Part shown: positions 37,767 through 46,824 of the stretch, in pieces
Numbering within the stretch: position 1 is the first letter of the stretch
Layout of the letters: each line of letters starts with the position of its first letter
NCBI GenBank assembly: GCA_003210135.1
Contig: QCNK01000003.1
Coordinates: 1-64,000 of the forward strand
Length of the DNA stretch: 64,000 nt
From: Prochlorococcus sp. AG-424-P23
GTDB lineage: Bacteria > Cyanobacteriota > Cyanobacteriia > PCC-6307 > Cyanobiaceae
Direction of reading: 5' to 3'
Translations under genes and position numbers: made by a program
Notes under the pieces: generated by a model
The model's database searches: none
Seen by the model: only the letters and a program-made list of their open reading frames with translations
What the model was told of the DNA's origin: nothing

Positions 37767-40061
37767 ATGGAGAGCATTCAATTAAGCATTACAGGAATGA
37801 AGTGCGGTGGTTGCGTTAGTACTGTTGAAAAAATATTGAATAATTCTGATGGTATTGTAAATGTTTCTGTCAACTTGCTCACTGAAAGTGCATACTTTGA
37901 AATTACCCAGAAACATACAGGAATTGAAACAGTTCTAGAAAATCTAAAAGAGAACGGTTTTCCATCAGAGATTTACATAAATGATTTTTCAAAAAAAATA
38001 AATAAAGCAGAATTAGAAAAAAAAAAGAGGTGGAATAATCAATGGAAAAAACTTACTTTTGCCCTAATACTTTTATTATTTTCAGGTTTAGGTCATCTGG
38101 CAGAAGGAAGATATATTAACTTTCCAATATTGGGTAATATATTTTTTCACGCTTCATTAGCAACATTAGCTCTATTATTTCCTGGCAGAGGAATAATTAT
38201 TAATGGCTTTAAATCCTTTATAAGGAACCGTCCGGATATGGATTCTTTAGTAGCTCTTGGAGTAACCAGCGCATATACAACAAGTCTTCTATCCTTGATA
38301 TTTCCTGCTACTGGTTTTCCTTGTTTTTTTAATGAACCAGTTATGTTGTTAGGTTTTATACTGATTGGGCGTTTCTTAGAAGAAAGAGCAAGATACCAAA
38401 CTGGTTCATCTATTGGGGAGTTATTAGATCTCCAACCCGAAGTGGCAAATATCTACACAGAAGACAATCAAATAAAGTCAATGAGAGTAAACTCTTTAAG
38501 ACCTGATCAAGAGATTCAAGTTTTAGCAGGAGACAGAGTTCCTGCTGACTGCATTGTTACTAAAGGAAATTCATACGTTGATGTTTCACATATTACTGGA
38601 GAATCCAAACCTATCGAAGTAAAAGAAGGCGATAATCTATCTAGTGGATCTTTAAATCTTAATGCAACTCTTAGGCTTAAAGTACAAAAGGTCGGAGGAG
38701 ATTCTTCTCTTGCAAAACTAGTAAGTCTTATTGAGTCTGTAAACGCTAGAAAACCTCGCATTCAAAGAATTGCTGATGAAATTGCAGGCAAATTTACTTA
38801 CTTTGTACTTATTTTCGCGACTTTAACTTTCTTCTTTTGGTGGAAGGGGGCAAGAAATATTTGGCCTGATTTATTAAGTCATAAGCATCAACTTATAACT
38901 CACTCAAGCCACACACTACATAGTTCACTTGGTAGTAATGCTGAGAATTTCCTGAGTTTAGCAATTCAATTGTCAATTGCTGTTTTAGTTATAGCTTGTC
39001 CTTGTGCGTTAGGTTTAGCCACCCCAACAGTAATAACTGTCGCATCAGGTAAAGCAGCAAAAAAGGGGGTTTTATTCAAAGGGGGGGACAAAATAGAGAT
39101 GGCCTCAAAAATTAATCACATTATTTTTGATAAGACAGGTACCTTAACTAAAGGTAAGCCTTTTATTGTTGATTATAAGAATAATAATGATCATTCATTT
39201 TTATTAAGAGTAGCTGCCAGTTTAGAAAAGGAAAGCAGACATCCAATCGCGGATGCCTTAATCCAAGAAGCAAAAAAACAAAATTTAAGTTTATTTCCAA
39301 TAAAAAAAATTTTCACCCATTCAGGTAGAGGTATTTCTGGAGAACTTGATTCAATTGATGGACCTATTAATATTGGAAATATTCAATGGCTACAAAGCAA
39401 AGGAATAATAATTGATAGTGATGCAAAAAAAGAAATTGAAAATGAAGAGACAAAAACGAACACTATTATTGGAGTAAGTATTAAAGATAAGTTATTAGGC
39501 TTTATCTTGTTAGGAGATTTGCTTAGAGATGATTCAATTAAAACAGTTCAAAGTTTGAGAGAAAACAAATTTAAAATTAATATTTTAAGTGGAGATAGAA
39601 AACAAACAGTTTTAGCTTTAGCAAAAAAAATTGGTTGTAAAGAAACAGAAGTAAAATGGGATCTTCTTCCTCAAATGAAGCTGAAGACTATAGAAAATTT
39701 AAAAATCAATAATAAAGTAGCAATGATTGGTGATGGTATTAATGATGTCCCAGCCTTAGCATCCTCAGACTTAGGAATTGCGGTGGGTTCAGGGACTCAA
39801 ATAGCTAAGGCGAATGCAGATGTAATATTGATGGGAGATCAACTAAATGGATTAACATACTCATTAAATCTTGCAAAAAAAACTATAAAGAAAATCAAGC
39901 AAAATCTAACATGGGCTTTTGGTTACAACTTACTAGCTATACCATTAGCCGCAGGGATTTTATTCCCTAAATACGGTATTCTTCTAACTCCCTCAATAGC
40001 AGCATTATTGATGGCTATTAGCTCAATTACAGTTGTAATTAATGCTTTATCTTTGGATTAA
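37767..40061 (+). CDS. Copper-type P1B ATPase
   Basis: A 764-residue P1B-type metal ATPase. An HMA domain comes first (G-M-K-C-G-G-C, Cys13 and Cys16). The phosphatase motif T-G-E-S is near residue 276, the intramembrane C-P-C near 411-413, the phosphorylated D-K-T-G-T near 455 and G-D-G-I-N-D near 655. C-P-C plus the CxxC HMA indicates Cu(I), as in cyanobacterial CtaA (plasma membrane) and PacS (thylakoid), which load plastocyanin; which of the two this is cannot be decided. A His-rich stretch (H-K-H-Q-L-I-T-H-S-S-H-T-L-H) lies between helices. tmk starts directly after its stop. Confidence 0.93.
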   Translation: MESIQLSITGMKCGGCVSTVEKILNNSDGIVNVSVNLLTESAYFEITQKHTGIETVLENLKENGFPSEIYINDFSKKINKAELEKKKRWNNQWKKLTFALILLLFSGLGHLAEGRYINFPILGNIFFHASLATLALLFPGRGIIINGFKSFIRNRPDMDSLVALGVTSAYTTSLLSLIFPATGFPCFFNEPVMLLGFILIGRFLEERARYQTGSSIGELLDLQPEVANIYTEDNQIKSMRVNSLRPDQEIQVLAGDRVPADCIVTKGNSYVDVSHITGESKPIEVKEGDNLSSGSLNLNATLRLKVQKVGGDSSLAKLVSLIESVNARKPRIQRIADEIAGKFTYFVLIFATLTFFFWWKGARNIWPDLLSHKHQLITHSSHTLHSSLGSNAENFLSLAIQLSIAVLVIACPCALGLATPTVITVASGKAAKKGVLFKGGDKIEMASKINHIIFDKTGTLTKGKPFIVDYKNNNDHSFLLRVAASLEKESRHPIADALIQEAKKQNLSLFPIKKIFTHSGRGISGELDSIDGPINIGNIQWLQSKGIIIDSDAKKEIENEETKTNTIIGVSIKDKLLGFILLGDLLRDDSIKTVQSLRENKFKINILSGDRKQTVLALAKKIGCKETEVKWDLLPQMKLKTIENLKINNKVAMIGDGINDVPALASSDLGIAVGSGTQIAKANADVILMGDQLNGLTYSLNLAKKTIKKIKQNLTWAFGYNLLAIPLAAGILFPKYGILLTPSIAALLMAISSITVVINALSLD

Positions 40062-40700
40062 ATGAAAGGAAAATTTATCGTTATCGAGGGTATTGATGGA
40101 TGTGGTAAGACTACCCAAATAGATGAACTTTCTAAATGGCTCCCTAATAGTGGTTTAATGAATAAACAGTCTAAATTAATCACAACAAGAGAGCCGGGAG
40201 GAAGTCTATTAGGGAAAAAACTTAGAGGTCTGATTCTTGATAATAATGAAAATAACAAGCCTTCATCACTTGCAGAGTTATTGCTTTATTCAGCGGATAG
40301 AGCTGAACATGTCTCAAAAATTATTTCACCTGCTTTAAATAATAATGATTGGGTAATTAGTGATAGATTTTCTGATTCCACCTTGGCATATCAAGGTTAT
40401 GGAAGAAACATCAATCTAGAAATAATTAAAAATATTGAATCAATTGTGTGTCAAGGAGAATATCCTGACCTGACGTTCTTCTTAGAAATTTCTCCAGAAG
40501 AAAGTATCTTGAGAAGAAAAAATGAAATTCCAGATAGAATAGAATCTGAAGGTATTAGATTTTTAGAAAAAGTAAACGAAGGCTTCAAACTAATTGCCAA
40601 ACAAAAAAAATGGAAAGTTATATCTGCCTCACAAAATATTAAAACTATTTCTAATCAAATTCAAGAAACATTAATAAACAAATTTTCTAAAAATGATTAA
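40062..40700 (+). CDS. tmk: Thymidylate kinase
   Basis: Tmk phosphorylates dTMP to dTDP. The 212-residue protein has the P-loop G-I-D-G-C-G-K-T-T at residues 9-17, the D-R-F motif with [12 protein letters not shown] after it, and T-R-E-P-G-G-S. The ATG follows the copper ATPase stop without a gap, and its end overlaps holB by 8 bases, so the three genes are probably one transcript even though their roles differ. Confidence 0.95.
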   Translation: MKGKFIVIEGIDGCGKTTQIDELSKWLPNSGLMNKQSKLITTREPGGSLLGKKLRGLILDNNENNKPSSLAELLLYSADRAEHVSKIISPALNNNDWVISDRFSDSTLAYQGYGRNINLEIIKNIESIVCQGEYPDLTFFLEISPEESILRRKNEIPDRIESEGIRFLEKVNEGFKLIAKQKKWKVISASQNIKTISNQIQETLINKFSKND

Positions 40701-41655
40701 GGTTAAAAAAAATAATTTCTTCTTAAATGAAGAAGTAAATGAATATCTTAACAGAATAATTAAAAACAAATCATTTACTAATGGTTATATATTTTATGGT
40801 GCGGAAGGAGTAGGAAAAAAACAAACTGCTCTTCAATTTATTAAAGAAATTTCCAAAGAATCCAATCTGAGCGGAAATATTGAAGAAAGAATTACCAACA
40901 ACAACTATCCTGATTTTCTAATTATCGAACCTACCTCTACTTTAGAAGCTAAAAGATCAAAAAGTTCCCATCTTGAAAAAACCACTAAAAGTGGATCTGA
41001 GATTATTAAGATTGCACAAATACGTAATATCAAAACTTTTCTTGGTCAAAAATCAATAAACTCAGAAAAAAAAATTGTTTTAATTCTTGATGCACACCTT
41101 CTAAATGAAGCTGCCTCAAATTGCCTTTTAAAAACACTTGAAGAACCTAATAATGGCATTTTTATCTTATTAACATCAAAATTAAATCTTCTCTTAGATA
41201 CAATTATTTCGAGATGTCAATTAGTAAGGTTTCGATCATTTTCTAGTAAACAAATAAAATCTTTATTAAAAGATTGTTTAGATCCTTCTCAATTTAATAT
41301 TGATACAAAATTCAAACTAGAAGATTTAATAAACTTTTCCAATGGATCTCCAGGCAAATTATTGAAAAATATCGAAATTTTGAATGCATTACCAGATGAA
41401 ATTACAGATAAATTAAATTCTCCAATAAAAAGTAGTCTAAAAATATTAGAAGTATCTAAATTAATAACTGAAAAATTAGAAATTCATCAACAGATTTGCT
41501 TAGTCAATTTAATGCAAATTAAATGGTGGAGAAAAACAAAAAATGTGGATCTAGTTAAAAAACTTGAAAAATTAAAAGTTCACTTAGCAAAAAACATTCA
41601 ACCTAGATTGGCATGGGAGATTACTTTGTTAAAAATCTCAACAAAGGATGAATAA
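40693..41655 (+). CDS. holB: DNA polymerase III delta-prime subunit
   Basis: HolB is a clamp-loader subunit. The 320-residue AAA+ protein has a Walker A-like [10 protein letters not shown] near residues 36-45 and the family signature [18 protein letters not shown] near 146-163, followed by the sensor segment I-I-S-R-C-Q. Sequence divergence is high, as usual for this subunit. It overlaps tmk by 8 bases, a pairing common in bacteria, and ends 3 bases before the convergent rpaA stop. Confidence 0.92.
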   Translation: MIKVKKNNFFLNEEVNEYLNRIIKNKSFTNGYIFYGAEGVGKKQTALQFIKEISKESNLSGNIEERITNNNYPDFLIIEPTSTLEAKRSKSSHLEKTTKSGSEIIKIAQIRNIKTFLGQKSINSEKKIVLILDAHLLNEAASNCLLKTLEEPNNGIFILLTSKLNLLLDTIISRCQLVRFRSFSSKQIKSLLKDCLDPSQFNIDTKFKLEDLINFSNGSPGKLLKNIEILNALPDEITDKLNSPIKSSLKILEVSKLITEKLEIHQQICLVNLMQIKWWRKTKNVDLVKKLEKLKVHLAKNIQPRLAWEITLLKISTKDE

Positions 41656-41658
41656 CAT

Positions 41659-42441
41659 TTAATCTATTACTGAATTTATCAAATCAGGATTTCTTGCTTG
41701 AATAAAATCTTTTTTGGCAGTTTCGACTTGAGAGCCAACAGGCAACTCAAGACAATAACCAGCTCCATATACAGTTTTAATGTATGAAGGCTTACGTGGA
41801 TCAGGTTCTAACTTAGTACGCAAGTGTCTAATATGAACTCTTATTGTCTCAATATCATCATCAGGTTCATATCCCCAAACTTCTTTAAGAATTAATGCTG
41901 GAGATACAGTTTGACCGTGCCTTTGTAAAAGACAATGTAGTAATTCAAATTCTAGGTGGGTTAATCTTACAGGAGATTCAAACCAGATAGCTTCAAATCT
42001 TTCCGGCACTAAAGTAAGAGGACCATAATTTAAAATTTCTTGCTGATTACTAGAATTCAACTGTGCTCTGTTTGTTCTTCTTAATAATGCTTTTATACGA
42101 ACATGTAATTCTTCTAGATCAAAAGGTTTAGTGATGTAGTCATCAGCACCTGAATTAAAACCAGTAACTTTATCTTTAAGGCCACCCAACGCTGTTATCA
42201 TCAAAATTGGAATATTTGAGGTTCTTTCATCTCGTCTGAGTCGTTGACATAAAGTTAATCCATCTACGTTTGGTAACATCAAATCTAGAAGTATCAAATC
42301 TGGTGAATATTGGAGCGCTAAAGCTTGCCCTCTTATACCATCTTCTGCTTTTTGAACATCAAAACCAGAATGTTCTAAATGTCTAGCTACCAAATCACGC
42401 ATATCACGATCATCTTCAATTAAAAGGATTGAAATTTTCAT
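41659..42441 (-). CDS. rpaA: OmpR-type response regulator RpaA
   Basis: RpaA is the main output regulator of the cyanobacterial clock, phosphorylated by SasA. The 260-residue protein has a receiver with [10 protein letters not shown], phospho-acceptor Asp53 in [11 protein letters not shown], the conserved Lys in [11 protein letters not shown], and an OmpR winged helix with [20 protein letters not shown]. The sequence [11 protein letters not shown] and the long C-terminal tail fit RpaA rather than RpaB, which is also present in the window. It is followed upstream by a 400-base gap without a large gene. Confidence 0.92.
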   Translation of the reverse strand: MKISILLIEDDRDMRDLVARHLEHSGFDVQKAEDGIRGQALALQYSPDLILLDLMLPNVDGLTLCQRLRRDERTSNIPILMITALGGLKDKVTGFNSGADDYITKPFDLEELHVRIKALLRRTNRAQLNSSNQQEILNYGPLTLVPERFEAIWFESPVRLTHLEFELLHCLLQRHGQTVSPALILKEVWGYEPDDDIETIRVHIRHLRTKLEPDPRKPSYIKTVYGAGYCLELPVGSQVETAKKDFIQARNPDLINSVID

Positions 42442-42842
42442 ATTTATAAACTATTAAATTAAAATTAAGTTTTAGTATTATGATTCTCTCAAGAATTTAG
42501 AAAGATTGCTGAATTAGTGTAAACATTTTTATCAATTAGGATTATAAATAAACTCAGTAATAGCAATGTATTAGAGTAAAATTACAACTTTTTAGAAAGT
42601 TTAAATTTCACAATTTCTTTCGATTCTATTTACTTTTTCTTAATAATTACGTGAATATCAAAAAATTAGTGATTGAATTTGCAAGAATATTAGATTCAAA
42701 TTCCCATAGTGAAGGTACTCAAAATAAAATTAAATGGTTATTTTCAATTTTCGAATAGGATTTGACTAAATTTAAATTCTTAGATTTCTCATTTATGTTT
42801 AAGCTCACAATTTCTTCTATATTAAAAACAATTTAAATATTT
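42442..42842. other. AT-rich spacer upstream of rpaA
   Basis: About 400 bases between two divergent genes, rpaA and the coiled-coil unknown. It must hold the promoters of both. Apart from one short GTG-started frame (42651-42758) I see no gene, tRNA, clear palindrome or terminator; composition is strongly AT-rich. Confidence 0.6.
42651..42758 (+). CDS. Candidate 35-residue ORF (doubtful)
   Basis: A GTG-started frame coding 35 residues (V-N-I-K-K-L-V-I-E-F-A-R-I-L-D, then I-K-W-L-F-S-I-F-E, TAG). The first half would form an amphipathic helix. There is no clear ribosome-binding site. In DNA this AT-rich such a frame can arise by chance, so conservation in related genomes would be needed to accept it. 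Confidence 0.25.
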   Translation: MNIKKLVIEFARILDSNSHSEGTQNKIKWLFSIFE

Positions 42843-43202
42843 ATGAAAAAGAAATCATTTATCTATTCTGATTTATCGAAGAAACAACTAAAAAACCTCA
42901 AAGAATTTTATATACAAAAAAAAGTTGAGTCAATGAGTCATAAAGAACTTGAAAAATATGTAAAAGAGATTATTTCTCATCAGATAAACGACACCATCGA
43001 TAAAGAAGAAGAAATGGAAGCATGGAAAGAAATGTCAGATTTTTTTGGAGATAACTTTGAGATAGTTATCAAGGAAATGCAAGCAAAATTTAGTGACGAG
43101 AAAAACGTTCTGGAAAAAGAAATTGATGATCAAAAACAAAGAATAGAATTACTTGAAAGAAATAATTTAGATCAAGAGAAAAAAGATATGTGGGATGACT
43201 AG
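42843..43202 (+). CDS. Coiled-coil hypothetical protein
   Basis: A 119-residue soluble, highly charged protein. Residues 10-75 are mostly helical with repeated Lys/Glu pairs and the segment E-A-W-K-E-M-S-D-F-F-G-D-N-F-E-I-V; residues 80-112 form a likely coiled coil (heptad leucines in V-L-E-K-E-I-D-D-Q-K-Q-R-I-E-L-L-E). I recognise no catalytic motif. I recall similar proteins only from marine picocyanobacteria. It stands alone, with long gaps on both sides, and nothing adjacent suggests a role. Confidence 0.75.
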   Translation: MKKKSFIYSDLSKKQLKNLKEFYIQKKVESMSHKELEKYVKEIISHQINDTIDKEEEMEAWKEMSDFFGDNFEIVIKEMQAKFSDEKNVLEKEIDDQKQRIELLERNNLDQEKKDMWDD

Positions 43203-43536
43203 AATTTTTTGCAAGGTTTAACATACGCCCTATAAAAAAAATATATATCTTGTTTCTATAAGAACGCAAAATTCAATTAAAAAAAATAATTTATACTAAT
43301 ATGACTTATTTCAATATGTTCTTATTTCTATACTTTAAACTAATAAAAAAAATTTTAAGAATGTAGAATTTTATTATATTTCTAAAATAAAATAACTGTT
43401 CTATTTACTGTTATTAAAAACATTTAAAATTCCTAGAAAATATATTCTTCTAAATATTTTTGTAAAAAATGCATAGCAAATTAAAAGAAGCTACCTTTAT
43501 GATGGTGACTTTTAATGAGTTATTGAATTTTATAAA
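43203..43536. other. AT-rich spacer without a gene
   Basis: About 330 bases between the coiled-coil gene and the tRNA. No frame of useful length is present on either strand. It holds A/T runs and, at 43481-43515, an imperfect hairpin that could end tRNA transcription. Confidence 0.6.
43481..43515 (-). terminator. Possible imperfect terminator hairpin for tRNA-Asn
   Basis: TTAAAAG and CTTTTAA flank a stem with an internal bulge (ACC pairing with GGT) around an 8-base loop, 22 bases beyond the tRNA 3' end. The stem is AT-rich and there is no long T tract, so support is weak. Confidence 0.25.
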
Positions 43537-43608
<72 letters not shown>

Positions 43609-43619
43609 TTATAAAATGA

Positions 43620-43648
43620 ATTTAACTCTTTAAAGTGCCTTATGACAA
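43620..43648 (-). promoter_or_regulatory. Candidate sigma-70-type promoter of tRNA-Asn
   Basis: On the minus strand TTGTCA (five of six matches to the -35 consensus) is followed after 17 bases by TTAAAT (four of six to -10), 11 bases before the mature tRNA 5' end. Position and spacing fit a tRNA promoter; it is not experimentally supported. Confidence 0.45.
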
Positions 43649-43657
43649 GTAAAAGTA

Positions 43658-44332
43658 TTAATTATATTGAAATTTTGATGGTTCTTGCCATTTAGATAAA
43701 AAACCATTTTTTAACTCTGCCACTGAATCAGCGTAAGTTAATTCTTCATAACGATGAGTAATCCATAAAGCAGATAAAGGTTTTTTTGGGTCACTTGTAA
43801 GATTTTTAATAGTTTTTAAAACTTTTAATTGGCTCGTTTGATCAAGTAAAGCTGTAGGCTCATCCAAAAGAATAAAATTTCTATTACTAATAAGAGCGCA
43901 TGCAATAGTTAAGCGTTGTTTTTGCCCTCCGCTTAAAGTGTGTATTGGCCTTTTTTCAAAACCAGTCAAACCCACCTGATCAAGAACATATTCAATTTTT
44001 TTATTAGCATCATGATCGCTTATATTTTGATTAATATTGATCAAAAGTTCGCTCCTGCAATTTGGCATCAATATTTGATGATCAGGGTTTTGAAAGACCA
44101 TCCCAATATTTGCATTTGAATTAACAATTCCATTTTGAGGTTTAATTATTCCATTTATTAATTTTAAAAGGGTACTTTTTCCACTTCCGTTTTTACCAAC
44201 GACCATCCAAAATCCAGGTTTTTTTAATGAAAAATTACATTTAAAAATTAAATTATCTTTTTTTCCAGAATATGAAAAAGAAACATCTTTTAAATGGATA
44301 TGAGGTATTTTATTTTCAAGAGCATCTGGCAT
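43658..44332 (-). CDS. ABC transporter ATPase (CbiO/ECF-like)
   Basis: A 224-residue stand-alone ATPase with Walker A G-K-N-G-S-G-K-S-T near residues 45-53, Q-loop V-F-Q-N-P-D-H-Q-I, signature L-S-G-G-Q-K-Q-R-L and Walker B F-I-L-L-D-E-P-T. The Q-N-P-D-H-Q Q-loop is typical of energy-coupling-factor (cobalt, nickel, vitamin) transporters. No membrane or substrate-binding gene is adjacent, so the transported substrate is unknown; in many cyanobacteria this ATPase sits alone. It lies 5 bases after the UPF0367 gene on the same strand. Confidence 0.88.
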   Translation of the reverse strand: MPDALENKIPHIHLKDVSFSYSGKKDNLIFKCNFSLKKPGFWMVVGKNGSGKSTLLKLINGIIKPQNGIVNSNANIGMVFQNPDHQILMPNCRSELLININQNISDHDANKKIEYVLDQVGLTGFEKRPIHTLSGGQKQRLTIACALISNRNFILLDEPTALLDQTSQLKVLKTIKNLTSDPKKPLSALWITHRYEELTYADSVAELKNGFLSKWQEPSKFQYN

Positions 44333-44337
44333 TAATT

Positions 44338-44613
44338 CTATGAATCTATATCTAGAGAAAATCCTGGTCTTTTAGCTCCTCCAGCTACTGATGATTTTTC
44401 ATATATCTGAACAGAAATGACTTCTTTAGCTCTCACAGCAATTAATTTATCTTGCACTTTGTCACACCTTAATTCAATCAATTTTGAGGATTCTAAATTT
44501 TCGTTCATAGCTTTTTTGATTTCATCATAAATTTGTTGAACATCTTCAAATTTTTTCTTTTGAATTGAAATTGGAAAAGGTGAATATCTAATACTTAGTT
44601 CCAACGAATACAT
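44338..44613 (-). CDS. UPF0367 conserved cyanobacterial protein
   Basis: A 91-residue soluble protein of the UPF0367 family: it begins M-Y-S-L-E-L-S-I-R-Y-S-P-F-P-I-S-I-Q and ends with Q-I-Y-E-K-S-S-V-A-G-G-A-K-R-P-G-F-S, both features I recall from cyanobacterial members. The function is unknown. The strands and helix pattern suggest a small alpha/beta fold. It directly precedes the ABC ATPase (5 bases), an arrangement that suggests co-expression but does not prove a shared task. Confidence 0.85.
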   Translation of the reverse strand: MYSLELSIRYSPFPISIQKKKFEDVQQIYDEIKKAMNENLESSKLIELRCDKVQDKLIAVRAKEVISVQIYEKSSVAGGAKRPGFSLDIDS

Positions 44614-44682
44614 AATTATTAAAAAACTACTTTCTATAATAATAAATATTTTTACGCAGAAAGTTATTTAAATTAAATTCTT

Positions 44683-44757
44683 TTGAGAAAATTATATAAA
44701 AGATCTTTAAATACAATTATGATATTAATAGGAGATTTAATTTTGCAATTTAAATAA
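44683..44757 (+). CDS. Candidate 24-residue ORF upstream of cysteine synthase (doubtful)
   Basis: A TTG-started frame coding L-R-K-L-Y-K-R-S-L-N-T-I-M-I-L-I-G-D-L-I and ending in TAA just before the cysteine synthase start. Basic first residues followed by a hydrophobic stretch would suit a tiny membrane peptide. It has no clear ribosome-binding site, and chance cannot be excluded. Confidence 0.25.
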   Translation: MRKLYKRSLNTIMILIGDLILQFK

Positions 44758-44764
44758 TAATTTC

Positions 44765-45733
44765 ATGGAAATAGCAAATGATATAACTTCTCTTGTTGGA
44801 AATACCCCTTTAGTTAAATTAAATCGAATCAGAAAGTATTTTAATTGTTATCCAGAAATAATAGCCAAACTAGAGAGTTTCAATCCATCGGCATCTGTTA
44901 AAGATCGCATCGCTTATTCAATGTTATGTAAAGCTGAAGAAGAAGGATTGATAACACCAGATAAAACAACGTTAATTGAAGCAACAAGTGGTAATACCGG
45001 CATCGCATTAGCAATGGTTGCCGCAGCAAAAGGTTATAAATTGATATTAACAATGCCAGATACGATGAGTATTGAGAGAAGGGCAATGTTGAGAGCATAT
45101 GGAGCTGAATTACAACTTACGTCAGGGAAAGAAGGAATGAAAGGAGCTTTAGATTTAGCTAACGAGTTATCTTCAAGCATTGCCAATAGCTATAAATTTA
45201 ATCAATTTGAAAATTTTGCTAATCCTGATATTCATGAGAAAACAACGGCTCAAGAAATATGGAACCAATCAAATAACAATTTAGATGGACTAGTTACAGG
45301 GGTAGGCACTGGGGGAACAATTACTGGTTGTGCACGTTTCTTGAAAAAAGTAAATCCAAATTGCAAAATTTATGCTGTAGAGCCCAAAAAAAGTGCTGTC
45401 ATTTCAGGAGAAAAAGCAGGACCTCATTCAATTCAAGGAATAGGAGCAGGTTTCGTACCAAAAGTCCTAGATACCAAATTAATAGATGAAATTATAAAAA
45501 TAGATGACGATGAAGCTTTTTATTATGGACGTTTATTAGCTCGATTGGAAGGTCTTTTATCGGGCATAAGCAGCGGAGCAGCTTTAGCAGCAACTATAAA
45601 AATCGGTGAAAGGAAAGAACTGATGAATAAAAGATTGATAGTAATTCTTCCAAGCTTTGGTGAGCGATATTTATCAACAGCAATGTTTGAATCGAATACC
45701 TCAATTCAATCCAGAAAAGATGGTTATCTTTAA
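44765..45733 (+). CDS. cysK: Cysteine synthase (O-acetylserine sulfhydrylase)
   Basis: This PLP enzyme makes cysteine from O-acetylserine and sulfide. The 322-residue protein begins V-G-N-T-P-L-V-K-L-N, has the PLP lysine Lys46 in P-S-A-S-V-K-D-R-I, E-A-T-S-G-N-T-G-I-A, and the phosphate-binding G-V-G-T-G-G-T-I-T-G. Together with cysC it covers sulfate assimilation in the window. The CysK/CysM distinction is not certain. The DnaJ-domain gene follows after 10 bases. Confidence 0.94.
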   Translation: MEIANDITSLVGNTPLVKLNRIRKYFNCYPEIIAKLESFNPSASVKDRIAYSMLCKAEEEGLITPDKTTLIEATSGNTGIALAMVAAAKGYKLILTMPDTMSIERRAMLRAYGAELQLTSGKEGMKGALDLANELSSSIANSYKFNQFENFANPDIHEKTTAQEIWNQSNNNLDGLVTGVGTGGTITGCARFLKKVNPNCKIYAVEPKKSAVISGEKAGPHSIQGIGAGFVPKVLDTKLIDEIIKIDDDEAFYYGRLLARLEGLLSGISSGAALAATIKIGERKELMNKRLIVILPSFGERYLSTAMFESNTSIQSRKDGYL

Positions 45734-45743
45734 TCTCTAATTC

Positions 45744-46427
45744 ATGAAAATGGAAAAAAATTTATATGAAGAATTAGGCCTCAAAAAAAATGCAACCAAA
45801 AGTGAAATTAAATCTTCATATCGTTCTTTAGTTAAAAAACATCATCCTGATGCAGGCGGAGAAAAAGAACGATTTCTTGCGATACAAAATGCTTGGGAGA
45901 CATTAAATGACCCTATAAAAAAAGAGCGATATGATAGAAAAATTTTTTCTTGTAGTTCATCATTTGATTCATTAAATGAAAATTGGGAAGATAATTTCAA
46001 TTCAAAAAAATATAATTCGTCAATAAAAGATAAAGAAGTTCAAACATGGATTAAAGAGATTTACACTCCCATCAATAGATTAATTAGCCAAATAATTAAA
46101 CCTCTGAATAACGAGATAAAAGAACTATCTGCTGATCCATATGATGACCAACTAATGGAAAATTTTTGTGATTATATAAGTCTCTCACAAAAGAAAATAG
46201 ATAAAGTGGACAAAATTTATAACAAAAAATTAGTTCCAAAGCCTGTTTCAGCTTTAGGACTAGATCTATATCATTGTTTTTCACAAGTTAAAGATGCGCT
46301 ATTAGAATTTGATAGATATACACAAGGATACGTAGATGATTACTTATTTGATGGTAAAGAAATGATTAAAGAAGCAAAAAGGATCCAATCAAAGATGTCT
46401 TTAGAAAAAAGGAATAAAAACTTTTAG
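45744..46427 (+). CDS. DnaJ-domain protein
   Basis: A 227-residue protein with an N-terminal J domain at residues 5-65: Y-E-E-L-G-L-K-K-N-A-T, the catalytic H-P-D at 34-36 and A-W-E-T-L-N-D-P. There is no Gly/Phe region or zinc finger, so it is a type III J protein that could recruit DnaK to a special client. The helical rest (from 90) resembles nothing I can name. It lies 10 bases after the cysteine synthase and converges on ndhO. Confidence 0.9.
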   Translation: MKMEKNLYEELGLKKNATKSEIKSSYRSLVKKHHPDAGGEKERFLAIQNAWETLNDPIKKERYDRKIFSCSSSFDSLNENWEDNFNSKKYNSSIKDKEVQTWIKEIYTPINRLISQIIKPLNNEIKELSADPYDDQLMENFCDYISLSQKKIDKVDKIYNKKLVPKPVSALGLDLYHCFSQVKDALLEFDRYTQGYVDDYLFDGKEMIKEAKRIQSKMSLEKRNKNF

Positions 46428-46451
46428 GTATTAAACTTTTAAATATAAAAT

Positions 46452-46688
46452 TTATTGCACATACTCTTTAAGTTGATCTAATTTCAACCAAACATCTGGA
46501 ACAGGTCTACGCCATCGCACCTGAGCAAATTCTTCTTTTACTGAAAGAATCTCTCCAGGACCTTCAAAGACATAATTAGGTAGATCATTATCGCTGGCTA
46601 GCGCTTCGATACTTTTTATATACTTTTCTCTATCTACAAAAACTAAGCTTCCTTTCTTGAGGGGTTTCTTTGGAATAGAATCTGTCAT
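46452..46688 (-). CDS. ndhO: NAD(P)H-quinone oxidoreductase subunit O
   Basis: NdhO is a small oxygenic-specific subunit of the NDH-1 peripheral arm. The 78-residue protein has K-K-G-S-L-V-F-V-D-R-E-K-Y near residues 11-23, Y-V-F-E-G-P-G-E-I-L and V-R-W-R-R-P-V-P-D-V-W-L, the family pattern. It stands alone, 24 bases from the convergent DnaJ gene, and is divergent from the epimerase over about 136 bases. Confidence 0.95.
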   Translation of the reverse strand: MTDSIPKKPLKKGSLVFVDREKYIKSIEALASDNDLPNYVFEGPGEILSVKEEFAQVRWRRPVPDVWLKLDQLKEYVQ

Positions 46689-46824
46689 AATAAATTCAAG
46701 AAAGTTATTTGAAATTTATTATACAAAAACTTGTTTGGAAAATATTGAAAAAAATTTATACCGGAATAATAATTACAAACGTCTAAAAAATTTAATAGCC
46801 TTAAATGATAAACATCTACATGAT

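Noticed and set aside
46657..46824. Upstream extension of the epimerase frame by 56 codons
   Set aside because: The extension would overlap ndhO and has no homology; the cofactor motif starts right after ATG 46825.
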